Source of the DNA: Candidatus Bipolaricaulota bacterium
GTDB lineage: Bacteria; Bipolaricaulota; Bipolaricaulia; RBG-16-55-9; DRXL01
Length of the DNA stretch: 16,629 nt
Assembly: GCA_026414955.1 (NCBI GenBank)
Contig: JAOAIA010000031.1
Span: 1-16,629, forward strand
Direction: 5' to 3'
In this document: positions 6,713-12,149 of the stretch, piece after piece
How positions within the stretch are numbered: position 1 is the first letter of the stretch
How the letters are laid out: every line of letters begins with the position of its first letter
Translations under genes and position numbers: made by a program
Notes under the pieces: model-generated
What the model was told of the DNA's origin: nothing
Seen by the model: only the letters and a program-made list of their open reading frames with translations
Database searches by the model: none

Positions 6713-7153
6713 TTATGATTGCACTGCGGAGGTACAGTATGGGCAGCGCGTCGCCCGAATCGAGATCACCGAGAAGCAATAGGGGCACTCTTTCGTGGTC
6801 GGGGCTGCGGGCGCTGGCTCGGGCTGACGCCGCAGACGGTTGATCTGCCGAATGACCAAGAAGACCGCAAACGCGACGATCACAAAGTCGAGCACCGTAT
6901 TGAGAAAGACTCCGTAATTGATCGTCGGAGCACCGGCGGCCTTGGCCTCCGCTAACGACGCGTAGGGCACCCCAGAGAGATTGATGAACAAGTTCGAGAA
7001 ATCGACCCTTCCTAAGAGCAGCCCGATAGGGGGCATCAGAATATCATTGACGAACGAGCTGACGATCTTGCCGAAGGCCGCACCGATGATGATCCCGATG
7101 GCCATGTCCAGCACGTTGCCGCGCATCGCGAACTCTTTGAACTCCTTGAGCAT
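6713..7153 (-). CDS. mscL: Large-conductance mechanosensitive channel MscL with C-terminal zinc ribbon
   Basis: MscL is a homopentameric inner-membrane channel that opens under membrane tension and releases solutes on hypo-osmotic shock. The 146-residue product has the N-terminal amphipathic helix (MLKEFKEFAMRGNVLDMA) and TM1 (about 16-45, with the gate region GIIIGAAFGKIV and DILMPP). A periplasmic loop containing a NYGVFLN segment follows, then TM2 (about 83-103). Instead of the usual charged C-terminal helix bundle alone, the protein ends with CPYC (123-126) and CPYC (137-140), a rubredoxin-like zinc ribbon after a Pro/Ala linker. The ATG at 7153 follows GGAGGAGG at good spacing. An upstream in-frame start at 7195 is rejected because it adds residues not in the family and lies upstream of the Shine-Dalgarno. 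Confidence 0.95.
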   Translation of the reverse strand: MLKEFKEFAMRGNVLDMAIGIIIGAAFGKIVSSFVNDILMPPIGLLLGRVDFSNLFINLSGVPYASLAEAKAAGAPTINYGVFLNTVLDFVIVAFAVFLVIRQINRLRRQPEPAPAAPTTKECPYCFSVISIRATRCPYCTSAVQS

Positions 7154-7183
7154 AGTGACCTCCTCCAATGTCACGATGGACTG

Positions 7184-7212
7184 AGTGTAGAGCAACCCCC
7201 GATAGTTGTCAA
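7184..7212 (-). promoter_or_regulatory. mscL promoter
   Basis: On the minus strand, TTGACA (7207-7212) is followed after exactly 17 bases by TACACT (7184-7189), about 30 bases before the mscL start. This leaves room for a leader with the GGAGGAGG ribosome binding site. It is back-to-back with the tRNA-Ser promoter. Confidence 0.8.
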
Positions 7213-7224
7213 GGAGCGGCTCAA

Positions 7225-7253
7225 TTGACAGAGCACAGTTCTTGAGATAAACT
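7225..7253 (+). promoter_or_regulatory. tRNA-Ser (and probably SRP RNA) promoter
   Basis: TTGACA (7225-7230), a 17-base spacer and TAAACT (7248-7253) place transcription start near 7260, nine or so bases before the mature tRNA 5' end. Its -35 box lies only 12 bases from the -35 box of the divergent mscL promoter. No further promoter is visible before the SRP RNA or the aminotransferase. Confidence 0.8.
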
Positions 7254-7268
7254 GTCTACAGATACTCT

Positions 7269-7358
7269 GGAGAGGTGTCCGAGTGGACTAAGGGGCGTGC
7301 CTGGAGAGCACGTACCGGCGCAAGTCGGTCGTGGGTTCGAATCCCACCCTCTCCGCCA
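7269..7358 (+). tRNA. tRNA-Ser (anticodon GGA)
   Basis: This is a 90-base class II tRNA with CCA encoded. The acceptor stem GGAGAGG (7269-7275) pairs with CCTCTCC (7348-7354), followed by discriminator G and CCA (7356-7358). The anticodon stem CGTGC/GCACG encloses the loop CTGGAGA, with anticodon GGA at 7303-7305, which reads UCC and UCU serine codons. The long variable arm ACCG...CGGT is typical of tRNA-Ser, and the T arm is GTGGG TTCGAAT CCCAC (7331-7347). The encoded CCA is also the start of the large inverted repeat that follows. Confidence 0.97.
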
Positions 7359-7425
7359 GGCTTCGCCTGGACCATTCATCGTGCCGCCGCAGGCGGCATG
7401 GTGCACAGTCCAGACGAAGTCTGGC
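7355..7425 (+). repeat. Imperfect 18-bp inverted repeat with nested hairpins after tRNA-Ser
   Basis: Bases 7355-7372 and 7408-7425 are reverse complements at 16 of 18 positions. In RNA one of the two differences is a G-U pair and the other a C-A mismatch. Each arm is also a small hairpin by itself: CCAGGC-TTC-GCCTGG (7356-7370) and CCAGAC-GAA-GTCTGG (7410-7424), and the two differences between arms keep both local hairpins fully paired. Between them lies a third hairpin, a 12-pair stem with two G-U pairs (7377-7403) built around TGCCGCC-GCA-GGCGGCA. The element fills nearly the whole gap between tRNA-Ser and the SRP RNA and has no T-run. It may be a processing signal or a palindromic mobile repeat. 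Confidence 0.75.
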
Positions 7426-7436
7426 GAAGCCTGCTG

Positions 7437-7546
7437 GGGTCGGCTCGCTGCGGAGCGGCGGCGCAGGCCGTCGAACCCCGCCAGGCCCGGAAGGGAGCAA
7501 CGGTAAGACGTCCCCTGCGGGCGTCGTTTCTGGGGCGGGCCGGCCC
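7437..7546 (+). ncRNA. ffs: Signal recognition particle RNA (small bacterial 4.5S type)
   Basis: The SRP RNA scaffolds Ffh and stimulates its GTPase interaction with FtsY during co-translational membrane targeting. The hallmark domain IV hairpin is present: CCAGG (symmetric loop side), CCC, the GGAA tetraloop (7489-7492), GGG, and then the AGCA asymmetric-loop strand (7496-7499). Supporting stems are visible: GTC/GAC (CGTC 7469-7472 with GACG 7507-7510), CGCAGG (7462-7467) with CCTGCG (7514-7519), and a closing helix GGGTCGGC (7437-7444) with GCCGGCCC (7539-7546). The span is about 110 bases, normal for the small form. End points are taken from the closing helix and are approximate. It has no promoter or terminator of its own that can be seen, so it is likely processed from a tRNA-Ser transcript. 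Confidence 0.9.
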
Positions 7547-7570
7547 GAGCTGACTTCAAAAGGAGGACCC

Positions 7571-8785
7571 ATGCCGTCCATCAGTTGGCGAGCGAGAACC
7601 GTTCAGGCTTCGCCTATCCGCAAACTCAAGCCCCTCGCCGATCAAGCCAGACGCGCCGGAAAGAGAGTCTATCACTTAAACATCGGACAGCCGGATATCC
7701 CCACACCCAAAGAGTATTTTGACGGGATCCGTCAAGCCGCCCAAGGCGTCTTAGCCTACAGCCCCTCCCAAGGGCTGGACGAGGCGCTCGACGCGCTGGC
7801 AGAGTACTATCGGACGTTTGGGATCGCGCTCTCACGCGATGAGATGATCGTCACGACTGGCGGCAGCGAAGCGATCACCTTCGCGCTCTTAGCCGTCACC
7901 GACGTGGGCGACGCTATCTTAGTCCCTGAGCCGTTCTACACAAATTATAATTCATACGCGCAGATCACGGGGATCCAGATCGTGCCCATCGAGACGCGCG
8001 CCGAGGACGGCTTCCGGCTCCCAGACAAAAAAACCATCGAAGCGAAGATTAGCCCAAAGATCAAGGCGATTCTCTTCTGCAATCCCGGCAACCCTACGGG
8101 CGTCGTCTACACCAAAGCCGAACTCGCAATGCTCGCAGAAGTCGCGCACAAGCACAATCTCTATCTGATTGCTGACGAAGTCTACCGCGAGTTTACGTAT
8201 GACGGCGCGCAGGCGATCAGCGTCTTGCAGCTCCCCAATCTTGAAGATCGCGCGATCTTAGTAGATAGCATCTCGAAACGTTTCTCGGCGTGCGGGGCAC
8301 GCATTGGCGTGATCGCCAGTAAGAACGCTTCCGTGATGGAGTCCGCACTGAAATTCGCGCAGGCGCGACTCTCCCCACCGACGCTCGAGCAGTACGGGCT
8401 GATCCATCTGTTGAGGTCTTCTCAGTATCAGAACTTCGTGCGCGAGATGATCGCGGAGTTTGCACGGCGCAGAGACTTGGTCTACGCTGAGCTGCAAAAG
8501 ATGCCCGGTGTAATCTGCACCAAGCCCCAAGGGGCGTTTTACGTGACCGCGAAGCTCCCCGTTGAAGACGCGGAGCATTTTGTGCGCTGGCTGCTCACGG
8601 ACTTCTCGCTCGACAACGAGACGGTGATGCTCGCGCCAGCAGCAGAGTTCTACGCCACGCCGGGGAAGGGCCGCGACGAAGTGCGCATCGCCTATGTGCT
8701 GAACACCGACGCGCTCCAGCGCGCGATGCGCGTCTTGCGCGAGGGGCTTCTCGCGTATACCAATAGCCCAGTCATGCAAGTCTGA
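7571..8785 (+). CDS. Class I/II pyridoxal-phosphate aminotransferase (aspartate aminotransferase-like)
   Basis: This 404-residue fold-type I aminotransferase transfers amino groups between an amino acid and a 2-oxo acid. Visible motifs are the N-terminal RKLKPLADQARRAGKRVYHLNIGQPDIPTP, the TTGGSEAI phosphate-binding loop (95-102), NPGNPTG (171-177), the PLP-contacting Asp202 and Tyr205 in ADEVYREF, the Schiff-base Lys236 in DSISKRFSACGARIG, and a C-terminal Arg in VRIAYV for the substrate carboxylate. Substrate range (aspartate, aromatic, alanine or branched-chain) cannot be fixed from motifs. The frame is open up to 7331 through the SRP RNA, but the ATG at 7571 is preceded by AAAAGGAGG at ideal spacing and begins the conserved protein. 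It starts 25 bases after the SRP RNA and ends two bases from the convergent formate dehydrogenase gene. Confidence 0.93.
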   Translation: MPSISWRARTVQASPIRKLKPLADQARRAGKRVYHLNIGQPDIPTPKEYFDGIRQAAQGVLAYSPSQGLDEALDALAEYYRTFGIALSRDEMIVTTGGSEAITFALLAVTDVGDAILVPEPFYTNYNSYAQITGIQIVPIETRAEDGFRLPDKKTIEAKISPKIKAILFCNPGNPTGVVYTKAELAMLAEVAHKHNLYLIADEVYREFTYDGAQAISVLQLPNLEDRAILVDSISKRFSACGARIGVIASKNASVMESALKFAQARLSPPTLEQYGLIHLLRSSQYQNFVREMIAEFARRRDLVYAELQKMPGVICTKPQGAFYVTAKLPVEDAEHFVRWLLTDFSLDNETVMLAPAAEFYATPGKGRDEVRIAYVLNTDALQRAMRVLREGLLAYTNSPVMQV

Positions 8786-8787
8786 GC

Positions 8788-11514
8788 TCATACAGTTTGT
8801 GGAGCAATTCGCTCGATGCGCACCGCACACGCTTTCACTTCGGCTGTCCCGCAGATGGGATCGAGCGCGTCGTTGGTGATGAGATTCGTCGGCTCGTCTT
8901 TATGATGAAACGGCATAAAGACGACGCCTTCGGCAATTTCACGGACCTTGACCCGCGCTTTGACAGTGCCGCGACGACTGACGACGCGCACCAGATCGCC
9001 CTCGGCGATGCCGAGTCTTTCGGCGTCTTGCTGAGAGATCTCGACGAAATTCTCCGGCACCAACTGCACCAGCCCCGATACTTGGCCCGTCATGCTCGCG
9101 CAGTTGTAGTGTTGCAAGACGCGACCCGTCGTCAGCAAGAACGGGTACTCGGCGTCGGGGACTTCTTCTGGAGGCTCTTGCTCGATCCCGACGAGCTTCC
9201 CCAGCCCACGAGTGAACTTGTCTTTGTGCAAGAATCTCGTGCCCGGATGGTCTTCGGTGGGGCAGGGCCATTGTAAGCCATTGTGCTCGTCAATGCGTTT
9301 ATACGTGATCCCGCCGTAGCTGGGGATAAGCTTACGCAGCTCTTCAAAGACTTCTTCAGCAGAGCGATAGTTCATGGGGTAGCCCATTCTGTTTGAGATC
9401 TCGCAGACGATCTGCCAATCGGGCTTGCACTCCCCCGGAGGCGGCACGGCCCTGCGAACCCGTTGGACACGGCGCTCCGTGTCCGTAAACGTCCCGTCTA
9501 TCTCGGCGAAGCCCGCCGCTGGCAGCACGACGTGTGCCAGCTCCGCTGTCGGCGTCATAAAGAGTTCTTGCACGACGAGAAACTCTAAGTTCTGTAACGC
9601 TTTGCGCACTTTGCCGATATTCGCTTCGGTAAGTGCCACGTCCTCGCCGATGATATAGAGTCCGCGCAAGTTGCCCTTGAGAATATCGTCCCACATGCGC
9701 GAGCAGAAGATCAACGGATAATGTCCGGGGGTCTTGGGAAGCTGAACGCCCCAGGCGTCTTCAAATTTCTTGACGTGCTCGGGGTTGTCCCAGCGCTGAT
9801 AGCCCGGCAGAAATTCGGGCAACGCGCCCATATCGCACGCACCCTGGACGTTGTTCTGCCCGCGCAAGGGGTTGACTCCCGAACTGGGCTGCCCCACAAA
9901 TCCTGTGATCAGCGCGAGATTCGCGATGCTCTGCACCGAGAAGACCCCCGTGCGATGCTCGGTCACACCCAAGCAGTAGACGATCATCCCTGGTTGGCCG
10001 CGCGCGTAGAGTTCAGCGGCTTGTCTGATCTTCTCTGCGGGCACGCCCGTGATCTTCTCGGCGTATTCGGGCGTGTACTTTTGCACGACGGCCCAGAACT
10101 CTTCAAAGCCCTCGGTGCGCTCCCGAATAAACTTCTCGTTGTGCAAGCCCGACACGATGATGTGATGGGCCAGAGCGTTCGCAAGAGCGATATCGGTGCC
10201 GGGGCGCAGGGGCAGATGAATATCGGCTATCTTCGCCAGTTCGATCTCGCGCGGATCGGCGACGATGAGCGTGGCACCACGGCGCACCGCTCTTCGGATA
10301 CGGCTGCCAATCGTTGGATGTGCTTCCGTGGTGTTGGAGCCGATTAAGAGAATCGTGTGGGCGTCTTCGATCTCAGCGATAGAATTGGTCATCGCGCCGC
10401 TGCCGAACGAGCGCATCAGCCCGTGGACGCTGGGCGCGTGACAGATCCGTGCGCAGCAGTCTACTTTGTTGGTGCCGAAGACGGCGCGCGCCAGCTTCTG
10501 CGCAAGATAGTTCGCTTCATTGGCGATCCGCGCCGAGGCGATGACGCCCAACGCGTCGCCGCCGTAGCGTTGCTTGATCTCTCTGAACTTCTGAGCGATA
10601 AGATCTAATGCCTCGTCCCAGCTGACTTCGACGAATCTCCCGTCTTGCTTGAGTAATGGCTTCTTGAGTCTGTTGGGAGAGTGCACGGCTTCGGGGATGC
10701 CAAAGCGCCCTTTGACGCAGAGCCGCCCGTTGTTCACAGGGCTCTCTCTGTCGCCCTCGACGCTGACGATGCGATCCCCGCGAATCCCCAGATAGATCGT
10801 GCAGCCGACGCCACAGTAGGGGCAGACCGACTTCACATACCGCGAAGCTTTCTGAGCATTCTTGGGAACGAGTGCTCCTGTGGGGCAGCGGCTGACGCAT
10901 TCGCCGCAATATTCGCAGTTGGAGTCTATCCACAGGCCGCCGCCCGACGGGACGACGCGCGTTTCGATCCCGCGCCAGGCGAAATCAATCGCGTGCGCCC
11001 CCTGAAGCTCGGCACATGCTCGCACGCAAATGCCGCAGAGAATGCACTTATTGGGATCGAAGTCAAAGAACGGGTTGCTTCGGTCTACGGGCCTTGTCGG
11101 CTCACGGAGCAGTGTGGGACGACAGTCTATCCCCAGATAGCTCGAGACTTCTTGGAGCCGGCAGTGGCCGTTCTTGCGACACAGTAAGCAATCGCCCGCG
11201 TGATCGGCCAAGATCAGTTCGAGAGTATCGCGTCGTATGGCGTGAAGCTGTGGCGACTCCGTGCGCACGACCATACCGTCTTGAGCGGGCAGCGTGCAGG
11301 CCGTGGGAAGCCCGCGCATCCCTTCGACCTCGACAATACAGAGCCGACAGCCGCCATACGGCTCCAGGTCGGGATCATAGCAGAGCGTAGGCAGATAGAT
11401 CCCCGCTTCACGGCACACCTCGAGCACCGTCCGTCCGGCTTTGGTCTTGACCGTGACTCCGTCAACCGTCAGCGTGATCGTCTCGACTGTGTCAGCTATT
11501 GCAACAGATCCCAT
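8788..11514 (-). CDS. fdhA: Formate dehydrogenase catalytic subunit with NuoG-like iron-sulfur head (Cys form)
   Basis: This 908-residue molybdenum/tungsten-bis-pterin oxidoreductase should interconvert formate and CO2. From the N-terminus it has a plant-type [2Fe-2S] domain (Cys45, 56, 59, 73), a His-Cys3 [4Fe-4S] site (His105, Cys109, 112, 118), and two ferredoxin clusters (Cys157, 160, 163, 167 and Cys200, 203, 206, 210). The molybdopterin domain follows with its own cluster (CPYCGVGC, Cys231, 234, 238, 266). The active-site segment CARICHAPSVHGL has Cys358 where selenocysteine occurs in other enzymes, followed by the conserved His359. The C-terminal part is the dinucleotide-binding barrel ending near MPFHHKDEPTNLITNDALDP. 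An ATG at 11520 directly abuts AAGGAG, so the ATG at 11514, six bases from it, is chosen. No signal peptide is seen, so it is cytoplasmic. It is the last gene of the operon. Confidence 0.92.
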   Translation of the reverse strand: MGSVAIADTVETITLTVDGVTVKTKAGRTVLEVCREAGIYLPTLCYDPDLEPYGGCRLCIVEVEGMRGLPTACTLPAQDGMVVRTESPQLHAIRRDTLELILADHAGDCLLCRKNGHCRLQEVSSYLGIDCRPTLLREPTRPVDRSNPFFDFDPNKCILCGICVRACAELQGAHAIDFAWRGIETRVVPSGGGLWIDSNCEYCGECVSRCPTGALVPKNAQKASRYVKSVCPYCGVGCTIYLGIRGDRIVSVEGDRESPVNNGRLCVKGRFGIPEAVHSPNRLKKPLLKQDGRFVEVSWDEALDLIAQKFREIKQRYGGDALGVIASARIANEANYLAQKLARAVFGTNKVDCCARICHAPSVHGLMRSFGSGAMTNSIAEIEDAHTILLIGSNTTEAHPTIGSRIRRAVRRGATLIVADPREIELAKIADIHLPLRPGTDIALANALAHHIIVSGLHNEKFIRERTEGFEEFWAVVQKYTPEYAEKITGVPAEKIRQAAELYARGQPGMIVYCLGVTEHRTGVFSVQSIANLALITGFVGQPSSGVNPLRGQNNVQGACDMGALPEFLPGYQRWDNPEHVKKFEDAWGVQLPKTPGHYPLIFCSRMWDDILKGNLRGLYIIGEDVALTEANIGKVRKALQNLEFLVVQELFMTPTAELAHVVLPAAGFAEIDGTFTDTERRVQRVRRAVPPPGECKPDWQIVCEISNRMGYPMNYRSAEEVFEELRKLIPSYGGITYKRIDEHNGLQWPCPTEDHPGTRFLHKDKFTRGLGKLVGIEQEPPEEVPDAEYPFLLTTGRVLQHYNCASMTGQVSGLVQLVPENFVEISQQDAERLGIAEGDLVRVVSRRGTVKARVKVREIAEGVVFMPFHHKDEPTNLITNDALDPICGTAEVKACAVRIERIAPQTV

Positions 11515-11550
11515 AAGCATCTCCTTAGTTAGTAGGCAACTGGCAGCAGT

Positions 11551-11796
11551 TCATCCTACCACTTGAAACGACCGTCCTAGGGGTTGAAATTCCGAGGTCT
11601 CTTGACGTTCTAGCTTGGCCCTGATCTCTTCAAATCGCCGCACGGTTTCTTGAGAATACAGGCGCTCTCCGCAATGGAGACAGACCTCGGCGCGGACTCT
11701 CAAGATCGCGGTGTGAACCCCACCGCGCACCAGTTTCTCTACCTCTTTCTCTACTAGCTCACCGCCACAGACCGGACATCGCTCAAACGGCATCAT
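11551..11796 (-). CDS. YgiT-type zinc-finger antitoxin (MqsA-like N-terminal domain)
   Basis: This 81-residue protein has two CxxC zinc-binding pairs, CPVC (7-10) and CLHC (39-42), in the layout of YgiT/MqsA N-terminal domains, followed by a basic helical tail (ETVRRFEEIRAKLERQ). The helix-turn-helix DNA-binding domain of full MqsA is absent, as in many short YgiT-type antitoxins. It should bind and neutralise the upstream DUF4258 protein. Its ATG overlaps the toxin stop (ATGA at 11793-11796) and has AAAGGAGGG upstream, a sign of tight translational coupling. It lies 36 bases before the formate dehydrogenase gene in the same orientation. Confidence 0.85.
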   Translation of the reverse strand: MMPFERCPVCGGELVEKEVEKLVRGGVHTAILRVRAEVCLHCGERLYSQETVRRFEEIRAKLERQETSEFQPLGRSFQVVG

Positions 11797-12113
11797 GGCT
11801 TCTTCACCCTCCTTTCACGCCAGTTCACCCATAAATTGGGATCAGGTCGGTAGACCGTGATCAAGACAGCCCATTGATTCTGAGCATTATAGGCCCAAAC
11901 GCTATGAACGGGATCACCGCTGAAGGTCTGCCCATAGATCAAACAGCTTGGATACGGCTTATCTGTTGGATAGTTCTCGATGATTTCACCATGCAGAACC
12001 GAGAAATAGATCTCTTCATACGAGAGCTTATCAGCTTGCGCCTCTTCGTCAGCGTGATCGCTGATGCGGACGCGATTTGCTTGGATTGCTTGAATAATAT
12101 CAGCTATATTCAT
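11793..12113 (-). CDS. DUF4258 protein, probable toxin of a toxin-antitoxin pair
   Basis: This 106-residue DUF4258 protein has the characteristic core ISDHADEEAQADKLSYEEI, VLHGEIIENYP, CLIYGQT, PVHSVWAYN and VLITVYRPDPNLW. The family has a RelE/MqsR-like fold and is commonly encoded next to YgiT-type zinc-finger proteins. An RNase activity on mRNA is the usual proposal, but is not demonstrated for this protein. The toxin-first gene order is like mqsRA. It begins 21 bases after the NuoF-GltD fusion and has a TATACT box six bases before its ATG, so the module may have a promoter of its own while also being carried in the operon transcript. Confidence 0.85.
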   Translation of the reverse strand: MNIADIIQAIQANRVRISDHADEEAQADKLSYEEIYFSVLHGEIIENYPTDKPYPSCLIYGQTFSGDPVHSVWAYNAQNQWAVLITVYRPDPNLWVNWRERRVKKP

Positions 12114-12119
12114 AGTGCA

Positions 12120-12149
12120 AGTATATCCTCTTCCCTAGTTTTGCTCCAA
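12120..12149 (-). promoter_or_regulatory. Possible promoter of the toxin-antitoxin pair (leaderless type)
   Basis: On the minus strand TTGGAG (12144-12149) and TATACT (12120-12125) are 18 bases apart, with the toxin ATG (12111-12113) six bases after the -10 box. The nearest purine-rich stretch is too far upstream to act as a normal ribosome binding site. The -35 hexamer is weak and lies in the end of the upstream coding region. Confidence 0.45.

Noticed and set aside
7331..7570. Upstream extension of the aminotransferase frame by 80 codons
   Set aside because: The extension runs through the tRNA 3' end and the SRP RNA and is Arg/Ser/Gly-rich without family similarity. The ATG at 7571 has an ideal ribosome binding site.
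7221..7581. Minus-strand frames across the tRNA-Ser and SRP RNA
   Set aside because: They lie antisense to structural RNAs. The GFEPTT-type peptide is the familiar translation of the reverse strand of a tRNA T arm, often mis-annotated as protein.
7605..7615. AGGCTTCGCCT in the aminotransferase, same as part of the palindromic element at 7358-7368
   Set aside because: It is only 11 bases, encodes the normal codons for residues near the N-terminus, and lacks the rest of the element. Probably chance.
9721..10347. Plus-strand open frame of 208 codons opposite the formate dehydrogenase gene
   Set aside because: It is the mirror of a clearly conserved coding region, with no recognisable motifs, promoter or ribosome binding site. 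GC-rich genes commonly have long antisense frames.
10435..10450. Possible selenocysteine site in the formate dehydrogenase
   Set aside because: The catalytic codon (10441-10443 on the minus strand) is an ordinary Cys codon in RICHAP, not TGA, so no selenocysteine machinery is needed.
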